From the NCBI GenBank assembly GCA_963966185.1, contig CAWZYM010000250.1, forward strand, positions 62,001 through 126,000: a stretch of 64,000 nucleotides of DNA, in the 5' to 3' direction. The notes beneath the pieces are model-generated. The model made no database searches. It had not been told where the DNA came from and saw nothing but the letters and a program-made list of their open reading frames with translations. Numbering within the stretch: position 1 is the first letter of the stretch; each line of letters opens with the position of its first letter. Below, in pieces: positions 11,248 to 24,700 of this stretch. The position numbers and the translations under genes were made by a program. This DNA is from Rhabditoides inermis (lineage: Eukaryota > Nematoda > Chromadorea > Rhabditida > Rhabditidae).

Positions 11248-12146
11248 ATGCGCGTCCTATTCTTCCTCCTCGCTCTCCTTCTTGCCGTCCTCGCTCAGCC
11301 CACTGCACAGCAACGGCTCCGCAAGTCCGCGCAACGTGAGTCACGCTGGTTACGGTAGCCTGCTGAATTATGAAGAAGTACGACGAGGACGCGTACCATG
11401 ACAGTGAAAGGGATTTGGTAAAGCGTTAGAAGATACTGTTTTAGTGTTTTAAATAATCATCAAAAAGATCACTCAGCACTGTAGATGTTTGGTTATCGCG
11501 ACGGCGCATACATTTTGTAGATTGTTGCTTATGTGAACTATCAGAACTATCTCGTTGTATTGTAGGATCATGGCAAAACATGGATAAGTAGGTATTGAAA
11601 GCAGTTTATCCGTTTGTCATGTCTTTCGTCATTAGTGTTGTTGATACCTCCCTTCTTTTTTCGGGATACTCACTTGCTGTTGGCCACTCTTCATTAGTAT
11701 CTGGCCAACACGGTCTATATTTGAGACTGAGAAGCCAATTTATATCATATTATTGTCCGGCGAGTCTTTCTGTTTTGTAATAGAATCACATCATATTCTA
11801 GTCACAGAAACACAGAATAGAAATCCAGAGGTACCGTGCTACCAGGTTTTATAGATGTGGTACTAGCGCACTTACTCATAAAGTGTTCATATTACAAATG
11901 AAATAGGCGGATTGTATATGTCGACAGTCAACAACATACGTGCACTTGCATCTAACGGAGCGTTCTCAATATGAAAATGTATCTCACTCAGCAACAATAA
12001 CCATTAGTGAATCATGAATGAGTAATAGTGATCATATAATAATCCTGTTATTTTTAGAGGACAACAATGTGCAGCAGTTCATTCGATTCCGAAAGGCGTC
12101 TCCATTCGAGTGGCAAGAGCGGGCGTACTATCCCATCTTCGAGTAG
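11248..12146 (+). CDS. Small secreted peptide (58 aa, signal peptide)
   Basis: Two exons: 11248-11335 and 12058-12146, joined across a 722-bp intron with GTGAGT and TTTTTAG sites; phase is consistent. Residues 1-20 form a strong signal peptide (MRVLFFLLALLLAVLAQPTA). The mature part is about 38 residues, rich in Gln and Arg: QQRLRKSAQQDNN, then a C-terminal part with VQQFIRFRKASPFEWQERAY ending YPIFE. It has no cysteines. An LRK and an FRK basic site could be processed, so a neuropeptide- or hormone-like precursor is possible, but I do not recognise the family. A TATA-like box lies upstream and AATAAA at 12317-12322 downstream, so the gene looks complete. Both exons are GC-rich compared with the intron. 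Confidence 0.72.
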
Positions 12147-12316
12147 TGCCGAGTCGTGCGACACCGATAACCCTCCGCGCACCACCCAACACTACCATCG
12201 ACAGCTCTCCCACTCACACTGACACACTGACACTCACACGTTTTACCATCTAAAGGGATAAATGTATAGCTTGTTGTTTTTTTAACCTGCTTCTTCACTT
12301 TTCAATAATAATAAAA

Positions 12317-12322
12317 AATAAA
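12317..12322 (+). terminator. Poly(A) signal of secreted-peptide gene
   Basis: AATAAA 170 bp downstream of the TAG at 12144-12146. Confidence 0.55.
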
Positions 12323-13481
12323 CCGTAATTCGTTTGTTGGAATCAGGAAAGACAGACGACACAACAACTCGAGTTGGTTCGCACAGTCTATCCAAGATCG
12401 GTGTTTTTGTGATAAAGTCTTGAAAAAAAGGTTGAATTCACTTTAAAAATTTATCTAGATTCACAGTTGTGAGGCATGCGATAAAAACACAAGTAACCAA
12501 ATCATAGTTATCTCATCATGTGGCATTTGTGTCCGCGACATGTCGCATCTGTGGGATTTCATGTGAAGCGTCTTTCTGGGATAATCTTTTTCATACTTCA
12601 TTTTATTCCTCCACTGTATGAGAGAGCGACCAGACTCACAGTTGTTTGGCGGCTTCCAGTGGATCACACGTCGCGTCAGTCGGTCGTCGGTCGTCGTTTC
12701 ATGATCATAATACGCGCAAACCTCCATCCCGTCCCAACACTTTCTGTAAATTACACGAACTACTATGCGAATGCGACACTTGCTCCTTGCTGTGAATCAC
12801 AGTAAAAAAAAACTGTAGTCACTTGCTGTGAAAGTCGTACCCGAAACAAATACGACACTTGTAAAACACAGATTTGAGAGATGACAGATTAACTCAAATT
12901 CATATAAGTGTTGTACTTTCTAAAAAAGTAAAAAAAACTTCAACCTTCATTTGCTTGCTTCGTGCCAAACGTCTTGTACTCCCGTATACCGTCGTATCGC
13001 CTTGCATGGAACATTGTTGTCCACGCAGCGTAAGTGAGCTCACTCAGTTAGAACTGCCACTCAGAACCCGTGGTCGGGTCATAGGACAGTTTCGTTCACG
13101 TACAAATGTCCTCCTTCTACTCAAATTCTCTTCATCGGCCGTCTCGTATTTCCGTTCCATTTCTTTTCCATTCACGTACAGCCTGTAGTCGCTGCTCTTC
13201 CGCTCCTCTCCGCGACTTCCTCCATCATCTTGTCTGTAGTCGTAAATAGCCGCGTGTGTGAACGTTGAAGAAAATAAATTGTATTTTTTGTATATCGAGA
13301 AAAAACTTTCGGTACAATGTTGAAATTATGCAAGTGATCATTGTTTTCCGAATAAAGTTTAAACAATACAATTCGATTTCAAAATTTATACAAATTAAAA
13401 AAAGGAAAGTTCAAGAGAGGAAAGAGAGGAAGGGGTCGAGCAAGAGAAGGAGGAAAAAAGAGAGCAAGAGAGAGCGCAAAA

Positions 13482-13537
<56 letters not shown>

Positions 13538-13576
13538 GAGAAAGAGAGGGAAAGAGAAAGAGAGAGAAAGAGAGAG

Positions 13577-13642
<66 letters not shown>

Positions 13643-15096
13643 TGAGAGAGATATGGGGGAGGGGGGGAGGTAAATGTGTAGGCGCACGGTGTGGAATATG
13701 TTAGTGTGATTACTCATGTAGCCCTTTTGATGTACTCCAATTGAGCCACGAGGTGTATCGTGCATGTGTATGTGTTTTCGAAACCCGACACTGGAAAAGG
13801 TAGGGGGTTGGAGAAAGCAGTTATGCTAGTATCACACAGTACACACCCAAACAGTCACTCTATCAATTAAAAAAAATTGAACTACTGTAACCGATATAAA
13901 ATTGAACTACTGTGACCGATTCTTTTGGAAAAAGTTTGTTGAGTCACAGCGCCCAGTTTTTTTTTTTTAGAGAAAATGCCCAGATAGAATGACAATAGAT
14001 CTCTAGTGCTCGATTTTACGATTTTTGTCAATTTCACCGTGTTTGAGCATGAAAACACACAATCGGGGCAGATTGGCATGAATCTCTCATCTGTCTGGCG
14101 AGCCAGCAATATTGCCGTACGATGAAGGGGGGGGGGGGGGCTATAACTTTTCACCTTCGTTAGCTCTAAATAAGAAATAGTAGTTTTTCAATGTTTGAAA
14201 AGCTTTAGCGTCATTTTCTCGAAAAAAATATTTCATACCATAGGTTGTATCATAGGAGTTCGAATGATTCTTCGCAGTTGCGGTCAAAACAAACTCAAAA
14301 TGACCGAAGACAAATGTTCGGTAGTGATTTTGCAAGTCGAAGTGACTATTCTAAATATCAAATTATATTCTTTGAAATGGTGTATATGGTATTTTTTCCT
14401 ACTAGCGAGCGGTCATGGAGCCGAGATCTATGCAGTTTTTAAGAAGATGTTTCTGCATATTTATAGATAAAGTACTTGTTTCCATATCGTTTTCTGCTCC
14501 GAAGAAATCAAATATCTACTGTTGTTTGTTTTATAGAAAAACTGTTATGAAAAAAAACTTACTTGATACAACAAACATATAAAAAAGAGAAAGCGTAATT
14601 AGTAATTTTAAATGGTCCTGGCACGACTTCATTCAATAGCTCAACCTTGCAAGACTTCCCAGCAGCGCTCAGCTGATTTTATTACGTTTTGGAAATTGTT
14701 ACTCTTAAACTGTATTTTGCTTTTTTCAGTATTTGCATCGATAAGGAGCTTTACAATCTTGTTGTCAGTGAAACCGTACCTGTTATCTGCCGACAGGGTC
14801 GTTTTTTTGCGAAGGCAGAGCAGTGTTTTGTTGTGTGTGTGTGAGTGTGTGGCTGTCGCCTCGTGTTTATTGGTTTTTGTCTCTCTTTTAAATCGATCGA
14901 TGATCGCGGAGTGAGCGAAAGACGCGACCGCCGATCTTATCAACATCGCTCAATTCTCGAATTTGTCGCAATCCCGCCACAAAAAGTGAATCTCATTTCG
15001 TACTTCGCGCGTCGTTTCTTTGTTCATTTTTTTGTAAGCTGTGTGCATTTGATTGATTGTTCCATTCAATTTTTAAATAGTTTTTCATTTGTTCAG
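12323..15096. other. Non-coding interval upstream of hlh-30
   Basis: AT-rich with a GA-rich satellite (13484-13640), a G13 run (14128-14140) and a short imperfect tandem duplication near 13877-13921 (repeat core TTGAACTACTGT). No exon with flanking splice sites was found. The stretch just before 15097 ends in TTGTTCAG, so the hlh-30 distal ATG follows an acceptor directly; a 5'UTR exon may lie in 14.8-15.0 kb. Confidence 0.55.
13484..13640 (+). repeat. (GA)n satellite, about 157 bp
   Basis: An almost pure GA dinucleotide tract with scattered AAAG/GGGA variants. It is the longest such tract outside a gene in this window. Confidence 0.95.
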
Positions 15097-18000
15097 ATGG
15101 AACCTGGTCAGATGAGCTATCAGCAGCAGCAGTCTGCAGGTCAGCCCCCTCCATCCACTCGTCCCTCACTTCGTCTCGATGCTATGCGAGAGAGGGGACC
15201 TCCCGTTGTAAGTCATATAGTATTTTTTGTCATTTATCAGTTCTGTAAAGTTTCCGCTGCCGATTCTCTTCTTCAAATCGCTCATCAATGCGGTGCGGTT
15301 TATTTACCGGTCGCGCGCAAGCCGTAAGCATCACAGTTTTGCATTTACGAAAGTAATTCTTGATAAATTGCGATTGCTTTCATCGCAACATTTCTTGTCA
15401 AAAACTGTATGTTGTATAATAGTTTCACTAAACTGTTGGACAATGAAAATGTCATATCACGTTCACAGTTCCGCAAGGCTGACACCGCAACTAGCTAGCG
15501 TTGTGGATGTGGTAACGCTCTCGCTTGGCAAGAATGTGTTCGCGTGTTCAATTCCCGCCGGTCATTGCAACGTTTTGTCTGTTTAAAACCCTTATTGAAA
15601 GGACTCTGATTTTTCTCTAATCACCCTAATGTCTCTCGTGAAAAGCGGGGAATCATTTGCGATTTGCGAGCCCACTATAATCTTAATCGATGTTCTAGTT
15701 AAGTTACTAGATTTGTATCGTGAATCGTTTGTCACAGCGTATGTACCCTGCTTGCTCACAATATTATGGAGAAATAGGAAAGACTACCCTCATGATGCTT
15801 CTACATTTACACATGTGTGTTATGTTGTTTAGCTAGCGGCATGTTCCTTGTTTCATTTCATTGAATTGATTTACTGTCGATATCAGAATACAACTTAATT
15901 TTATTTCATAAACATGAACAATTAGTTCACGTTTTTAAAACGTTTCAGACAAAAGACACAAGTGTAACAATTCGTTAATAGTAAGTGGATGAACAACGTA
16001 GTTGAACAGTTATTCGAATGTTTTTTATTATCACATTGCAGTACGACGACATGTCTATCGGAGCTCGTCCCATTCGTGCTAGCCGCAACCGAACTATATC
16101 TGGTGAGCCACAGCCACATCTGTTAGAATTATAGTTGATTGCATGTTGAGTGTTCGACACTTCTCTCTCGTGCACACTGTATGGCGTGCTCGAAATATTG
16201 TCACTCGTATGACTATGTTATGCGCGATGATTGCAAATCGCAAATGTAACGAGTTTAAAGTGATTTACACTTAGCTTCTTATACTTGAAAGTGCGAGAAG
16301 CCGAGAAGAGGTGAATAATTCTTTATTTGAAGGAAGTCACTCAAAATTCTTTCTGGTAACTCATGCGTGTATAAATCCACACTCCGTACATAATAATTGT
16401 ATGATAAGTTGTAAATGTCTTTTTTTCTCACCAAGCACGAACCCCGTTTTTCACGCGTTTTCTGACCAATTGCGATTTCTGACCAATCTTTCCCGAATAG
16501 AGTTCTTACATCTTTACTCTTTCTTTACATGCTTTTTTTTGAAGAATATTACGTGCAAACATCGAGATTGAATTGAATTGATTTATTGCCGATATCAAGA
16601 ATACAACAACTGAGATGAAACACAAAGGGTTTTAGTCTGCGTGAAGTATCTGTCGTTGGTTCCTTCTTGTCGGGATCCGACGTGAAGGAGGTGTGGTGTG
16701 CTTGGTCTCACGCTTGGGTTGATGTTGCGACAGCCATTGTAGAAAGTGTACTCGGCGGGTTCAACTCCGTGCTCCGAGGATTCCTCAAATTCCAAAGCCA
16801 GCAGCGAACATGTGGCGGGTACCGTTTAGCCAGCAATTGTCCACGTAGACCGGGCTTGGCGGGTGCGACGGGGAAAATAAACTGAGGAGGATCGACCACT
16901 CGGGGGCAAGGGAAGATGATGGAATGAGATGTACATTGTAAAAATATCATCCTGTTTCATAATAATAACATATTTCATGGAAAAAATGGCCAGAAAGTAT
17001 GCACCGTGTGAACATAATGATATACTGATAATAATATTGTTTTAACTTGCTTTCAGAAAAAAGTTTAGTACATGCGGGTAAAAGCATAGTTCAGTGTGCG
17101 ATATGCGCAAATCAGCTACTGCCTAGCTCGATTATATTGAAATGAAAGATGCAGCCGTAGCCCCATTGTCGTCTATAATGGTATCTTATTCTGATAAGTT
17201 ATGGAAAGGGAATCGAACAATTATCAAACTGATTATTGATCTAATATCCACGTTTGCCCCTCTCATCCCTGTTGCTAATAGTGTTTCTCTCAGCGCCTAT
17301 ATATCTAACTATACGTGCCGACATGAAACAAATATCTGAAAAAGAACAGCAAAATATATTTTTTTCGAACCGTCGACTTTTTTAGGACATCTTGGCGATT
17401 CCGTCTAGGCAAAATACTGGTATCCTTGTTTAGAGTCTGCGGTGACGGGCGGGTCGTTGCTGATCAATCACCCGATGAAGTTCTCTGGCAACAAACTCGT
17501 CCACCTACCGCCGCAACTTGTGCAGACTGGAGGGGGTGGGGCTCCAGCAGTGGCGTCGGGAGGGGGAGGGGGAGGAGGTGCCGGGCAGATCACACCCACG
17601 GTTGGTCCTCTTTCTGATTTTTTAAAGTTCATATAAAATTAAACCTTATTTTAAATGCTTGTTTTTTGATAGTTGATTGCGTGTATGTGTATTTGAGATA
17701 GAAGGTGTTTTTTTATTTCAGATTTGCGTGACTTTAGTTTCTTACCTCCCTGCAAGTGATTTATGTTTTTCACAAACGCTATTGTAAGTTCAGAGAGACT
17801 TTTCCGCGTTGACGATTTTTCTCTCTTGCTAAATTGTCTCCATGGCGACAAGTGTATCCATAGGCAAGCATGTTTGAGAATACAGCGAGGTTAATAGTTA
17901 GTTTACTACATTCTGCAGGACTGCAGGTGTATTAGTCATATCAACATCATTAGAAAAAGGAGACTTATCCGTATTCTGGGGCTTATAAAGTTCTTTTTAT

Positions 18001-19545
18001 AAAAAAGATCACATTTTGTTTAAAGAACAGGAAACTAAAACCCGTCTAAACTTTTGTACATTGCACTCTAGATGCTTTGAGAAATAATGCATGATTCCAC
18101 ACCGCAGTTTTTATTTACAATCGTTTTAAAAAGTGCTCGATAGATGCTAAGGACTCGTCTTCAAAACGCATCGGAAGGCTTCGAACATTTCGTTTGGCAA
18201 TTTAAGAAGAGTTTAATATTTTTGGAATCTTTTAGGTAATAGACGATTAGGTCAGCGTGTTTTGATTGCGAATTCCTTTCATGTTTTCTGAATTTTGCCG
18301 TCTGACCCTTTCATACTGGGGTGAATTGACAAATCGTTTTTGTGCGGTTGCATTTTTGGTGGGCAGCAACTGTGAACTGTGTGTGTGCCTACATTGAATC
18401 GCTTCGCATTTCCCTCTTCTCACAAACATGCCTGCTCGGCGCGGAAGGACGACGAGAGTGCGCGAAGGGAGCAGGCAGAGGGCGGAGACGGAGACGAGCT
18501 GTGTGCTGAGAGAGCGCGGCTGCGAGGGAGGGCGGAGAGAGAGCCGCGGAGGCCAGCAGCGAGATGATGTCGTCATGGCTTGGCGCAGCGCCAGCACGTG
18601 CGACGCCCCGCCCCCTAGGGCCAATGGCCACCGCCTACGAGAGAGAGAGAGATAGAAACTCGCCGCACATTGCGATCGCATTGATTGAGACGAGCAGCCG
18701 ACTCGACCCTATCGACCAGTACAGTACCCTTGATATTGGAGATGCTGGGAGCAGCTCCAACCGCGCCTATTTGGACGCCCGGAATGGCGGCCGACTTTAA
18801 CAAGGACCTCTTCGACCTCGACTTTCCTCTGGTATGCGCATCCTCATTCTCTTTCTTTCTCACGCTCTCTTTACCTACTCTTATCTCATCGGTCTTTGCA
18901 CCATGTGCGCGTTTGGTCGTTTGATCTATCGTACACTCTTATTATGATAGCATTTGTCAGGTTTTTCGAAAATGATCTATTCAATGCATAATGCAGTGGC
19001 TTTGTGCAAAGAACGACAATAACTACCTCAAACGTATAACTTGACAATAAAAGATCCAAATTGCACGGAAATCAGAGAAGTCTTTTCGTTTCATTTTCTG
19101 TTCCTCTCTCGTAAAATTCATCTTGCAACGGACAACGCACACACTCTATTTCACAGAATTTAATAATTTTAGGCTACTTTATTTCTGCCGAACCCTATTA
19201 TTTTTCTTTTGTACCTCATTTCTGCCAACTGGTTATCTGAATGCCTAATTTCATTCCACATGTAGTCTCCCAGTAACTAGCTCGGTTCATTGTTTTGTTG
19301 TGGCAAATATGCGATTTATACCTTCTATTTTTGAATTTTGTTCGTCCACTTTCAGACCGCCATGCAATCGATTTGTTGGTTCGCAGTTTTTTTTCCCGCG
19401 CGCCTATCTTTTTCTCTGCTCAGTCTGCTCACTCGCCTGGCCGCTCACTATTCGACCCCATTCTCTGCCCGCCTCGCGCGCCTTTCTGCTCTGCTCTCTC
19501 ACTCTCCCCGTTTTTTCTGCTTCTCTCATATTCCCTTTTCACCTT

Positions 19546-19606
<61 letters not shown>

Positions 19607-22600
19607 TTTTCGTTCGCTGTTACTCTGTTACCGTCTGTTTGGCGTCGGGACGTGGGGTTGAAATCTCTTTCCTCTTCGGCGCGGGAGACAGGAGAGCAGG
19701 AGTGGGTGTTTGAAGGTCATTGACTGGCACTGACTGGTCAGTCTCAGTAGTTTCGGTTCGGCCGGCGCGGTTCTCTGTCTGAGTTTCTCTCATCGTCTTC
19801 TCTCATTCGGGTTGATGAATCACCTACTCCACACATCACCCATGTGGCTCTCGTAGCTGTGTCCGAGCTGAGGTGTAGTATCAGTTCTTTGTTTCCCAGT
19901 ATCTCTGCACAAAAAAAACCGAAGAGTGTGTGTAGATGTGTCTGCTCCTTGATCATCTAGTTGTATATCTACCGGAAGGGGGGGGGGGGGGGGGGGTGTT
20001 GTTATCGTGCTTGTGTGCCTAGGCGAGCCAGCGATGCCTACGTGCGTCGGAGCAGGCATGCACTTGCTCTTGCACTCGCGCCGTCTGTCTCCTCCATGGG
20101 CTGTGTAGGGGCATGTGTGTTTGTGTTTGCTGCATATTGCTGGCCGACGCCCGACGATCGAGCGCCCCACGCCCCACGTGACTGCCCGACGTCCGTCCTT
20201 GCACTCGGTGCATAGGGGGTTTGAGAGAGGAACGGAGTTGACTGCACCCGTTTGCCTGTCGCGTTCGTCTGCGATGTGGCCTTCTCCACGTGCGCACGAG
20301 AATGCATTTCGAGAAGGAACACTGTCTTCTCCTCTGCAGATTCCATGACAATGCAGCTTGAGGCGTCTTGCACGGCAATATTGCGAGCGCTATTGCGCCG
20401 TTCCGTGGAACCCGATACGCCACAGCATTTCTTTCCGCCTTCCGTTCGTCAGGTCCCATGGCCCGTGGTTTTGTGTCGGTGTAATTGGAATAGCGTGTGT
20501 GATCTAAAAATGTCTCGTCTCGTCGGTGTGAGCAAACATTGCAAGAGAATGCGCGGCGGCCGGCGCCGGCTGTGGGTGAGACTCATTACGTTAGCTTGTG
20601 CAGATTTTTTTTATAGCCGCGTTGGCGTTTCTCTCTCTACACTCCATCTCTCTGCTCTCACAGTCTTCTCGTGAATTCGCGCTGGGAGGAAAGAGAAACT
20701 GGGAGAACGCGCGCAGGCTTCTGCAGGCAGGGTGAAGGGAGGTGGCACACGGAAAAGGAGCAGGCCGGAGATCGATGCCGCAATGCGCAACCGCCCTGCT
20801 TTCCGACCGTTTCCTCGCTGTTGCACTGTCGCAGAGAAAGTTGCGAGTAGTAAATATTGCAGTGCTGTAAACAGTAAGTAGGAATGTGGTTATGGGGATA
20901 AGATAGGGAATATGCCTGCGGTGGGCTAGCGGCGTGCCGCCGCCTTGGGCAGCCAATGGCCTTGCTGATATGGGAAGAAGAAGAAGAGACGAGACGGCGG
21001 CCCCATTCCGATCAGATCGCAACTGTGAGTGGGTGGCCAGGCAGCACACTTTTAGTGCTAGTGAGAGCGACGACACACTATTGATTCTATTGTGGCGACA
21101 TGCTCGATCCTAGTTTTTTCGACGACTATTTGCCCCAGGGACTGGCGAATTCGCAAAGGGTGAGTTGTGAAACTGAGGCGCATCGACACTCTAGTCGGGC
21201 GAATGCAAGGAAGTATGGGAATACGAGAAGTGTTTCACGTAGCGATTTGTTGCAAAAAGCGATTTGAAGTTTTGTGTGTGAGTTTTTTTTTTAATTTGCT
21301 GCATTCTGAATGCAGCCAATTTTCTAGGTTCTAAATGTTTCGAGCTATCGATATTCCTGTGATTTTCTGGCTTCTCTCACTTTCAGTCAGAGTGCGAGTC
21401 GCTTGTTACTTCTCGCAAGCTTTGAGAGCGGTTTGCAAGAGTCATTTATCACAGCACGAGTGTTTTGCTCATCTTTCTCCCTATACCCTCATTCCTCTCT
21501 TATTGCCGCGTCGAATCTCCTTTAATTGCTTTTCTTTTTACGTTTAGTTCGCACCGCAAAATTTGACATTGCTTCTTACTTTTCTTAGTGATTATGTGAT
21601 TCTCGTCATCTTAAAAAGAGCGTCTGCTGGTGCAATGTTCGTGTCATCGCATACACAAAGTGCTGACTTGTTTGTCTTGCTGCGACTAGATGAGAAGGGA
21701 TTGATAGAGGAAGGGGTGCGAGATGCGATTCTAGATTTTTTCGCGTTTGGTTTCGCATTGCGGCATTGCGCGACCGGGGACGAGATAAGACGCGGTGCTA
21801 GCGATAAGATATTACCATTGCCACATTTGGCGCGAGTGAGTGAGATAGAGGGGATGAATTTGGTTGTGCTGGTGGGGAGTAAGTAATAGATGTGTGAGGA
21901 TCGACTGGCTGATAGGACCGTCTGTGGTGTGTGTTTGTTGGACGTGGCGTGCAAAGTGCAGGCGCGGAGGAGCGAGCGCGTGTACGCGTCGCGTCGAGTC
22001 CGCAGAGACCAGCGAGAGCAGGCAGACAGCAGGGGCGGGCAGTCCTCTCTCCCCTTCTCCTGCGGTCTGCGGGGAGTTCCCAGAGTGCACTCACAACGAT
22101 AGAGAGATTGCAAACGCTACACACATGTGCATACACGTTCGGTGGGAACTAGCCGCAGCTATAAAAAATAATCTACAATTTTGTATGGTATTCTCTCACT
22201 TTCGCTATCATTCTCAACTTTCGACACTTCTGCTGCACGCAACGATCGACTTTTCGCACGAGAAAAAAATGTTCAAAGTTGGTTTTGAGTTTTGATGTTG
22301 GTCTAAAACTGCCAAGCTATAAAACTTTTTTCAATTTGTCAACTAGATTGTTGAATAGGTGATCATTTTTCGCCTAGTGAACCTAGATTGCCCTCGTAGT
22401 GCCTATTCTCTGATAAAAAAAAATCGATGCGGGATAAATGGGATAACTTGTATGATGATATTGTTTAGCACAACAATAGATCAGGCATTTATCTGCATTT
22501 TGCTATGTGAAAACTCTTCTTTGACCATTGCTCTCGTTTCCTCCGCTTCTCTCATCATCCTTTTCACGTGAATTGTTCACGGAGCACCCCACAAGTTGAA

Positions 22601-24653
22601 CAATGTACAACGTGTATCGAATGAGGTCTTAATTTGCGACAAGTTTGTTACATAAGCAATGTCAATAGTTGGAGTATATATTGATGATTCATGTTTTATT
22701 AATTATCGTACATGTTGATGGTTTTCAGTCTGAGCGTCGCGAGACGGGCAACCTGATGTCGCACCATCAGCGACAGCAGCAACAACAGCAGATGAACACG
22801 CTCCAGTTCGGATCCGCGCCCGTCCACTCGGGAGCCGCATTCTCCAGGATGTTCCAGGTATGTTCTTTATTTCAAAATTGAATTAGTATTTTGTTTAAAG
22901 TATTCACAATATTAAAACGGCTGGATTCTAATCTAACGCGAAAGCGATTATGAAAGTATGTAATGGTGTACTCACGTTTGTTTGTTAGTGTTAGTTCATG
23001 TGCCGTTTTGGGGTGTGTTTACAGTTTATAGTGATGCATTTTAGTTGTCAAGGTATTCTGAGGGTGTGCGGTGTGTCCCTGTTTTACTCTTCTGGCCGTC
23101 ATGTCCATGTGCTTCATGTCCAGTTTCTTCTTCCCTATAGGGTTCATGTGTCCATTTTGCGAATACCACACCCGTGTCGTCATTGGAATTTAAAGCAGGC
23201 GAGAGAAACGGGGAGAAGGCCGAGTGTTGTCGGCGTTTCGAGATGGAAACAAACAAAGTGAGAGAATGACACAAGGTTGTGTAATGCTGAATGGTAGTGT
23301 GAACTTTGGACGTATGTGGTGTGCTTCGGGGCGATGCGTTCTCTGTCCTTTCGGTCTACGCCTGCGCCTCTATCTTCTATCCGTTGGATCAACAATCTCT
23401 TGTCAGGTGATATTGGTCACTGCTGGCCGTGTGCCAAGCATGCCTCGAGCGTCGAAGATCCCACACATCTCAGTCATCAGCTGATCGCTCGCTCACTCGT
23501 TTCTACTCACTCGCTTTTTTCTCTCGATTTCGATTCGCTCGATTCGCTGTTACTAGGAGGGGGTTTATTTACCCCGCCAAGCTGGCACCGATCCAACCTC
23601 CTCTCTCGTCGACCTCTTATCTCACTCGCTCTTCGCCACTGACTCTCTGCACACTGCATAGTGTCTGCTCTCTTCTCTCGCTCTCGCTCTTCAACTTTTC
23701 TTTTCATGAGATCAGCTGCCGTGCTGCCGGCGTCTGTATAAACAGTTTAGGGGCGAAATACGCGCGCGGGGCACAGCACATGGTGGATCGATTAAACCAG
23801 AGTGTAGCTTTTGGGAAAACGTGAGTAACGAAAACTGGGGGTTTATGATTGATAGGAGCGAATGAGAGAGAGGGAGAAGTGGGTTGTTTGAAGAAGGGTG
23901 AAAAGAAACAGGGTAGAGAAGGTCTGGGTGGTCGTTGCCGCTTGCCGTGTCCTTATCCTTATCGTCTCATGATCGATCTCTGTCATAGTATTCTGGAACG
24001 AAACGGAGAAACGGTGTTCATTGCTTCATAGATAAAAACGTCTATTAGACAACGTTTGTCATTTTTTTTGACAGGCTCACATTGATTTTTCCTATCATTA
24101 CACAGTGCAGGGTGTTTTATGAAAGCATAAGACGAAGAGTGTGGACGCGGAGCCACGTGAGTCGAAGCCATTTTTGTAGGCAAGGGAGAAAGGGGTAAGT
24201 GACGGAATGAGAATGACTGATACGGATACCACCGTCGACTCGATCATTCGGGGGGAGTGCTCATGTGTTAGTTACTGGCATGTGACTACGGTGTTCTTCT
24301 CCATTTACCGGTTCCCCTGACCACTTGCACTTTGCGATTGCGAGTTGGGCGAGCGATACGAGAAAGAGATCACTCCCACTCAGCAGGTTGGGTGTTTCGA
24401 AGTTTCGATCCGCAATACTGACTGTCGAACGGCCGCGAGAGATGACAGGACAGATTGACATTCGGGTTGAAATGACGTGAGTGTTGTTTATGTGGTTTGG
24501 AGGTCGTCAAGAACGTATTCATGAGTGCAAGGGAGAGAGAGAAATTGGAATAGATAGAGACGGTGTTGTGGTGGCGAAAGAGACGTCCACGATGCCCACG
24601 TGGTCGTGAGACATTACGACGCAATTCGACTCTCTCACCTTTCCTCTCTTGCC

Positions 24654-24700
<47 letters not shown>

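Noticed and set aside
10618..11249. Overlapping minus-strand ORFs near 10.6-11.2 kb
   Set aside because: Ser/Pro/Leu low-complexity products of GA/CT tracts with no consistent splice structure.
13265..13645. Arg/Glu-rich ORF (and Ser/Leu ORF on the other strand)
   Set aside because: Pure translation of the (GA)n satellite; no splice sites or homology.
15491..15560. A tRNA gene
   Set aside because: Has a B-box and tRNA-like head, but no cloverleaf with paired acceptor stem, and it is one of three similar copies with a shared non-tRNA tail; called a SINE instead.
20510..20575. [20 protein letters not shown]... as another hlh-30 first exon
   Set aside because: It has a phase-0 GTGAGA donor and could join 22729, but the peptide is merely basic and GC-rich, without the acidic motif or other support. 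Kept only as a weak possibility.
23780..23820. ATG-started exon [13 protein letters not shown] before GTGAGT downstream of a TATA-like box
   Set aside because: It ends in phase 2 and cannot join 31503 (phase 0) in frame. It could be a non-coding first exon only.
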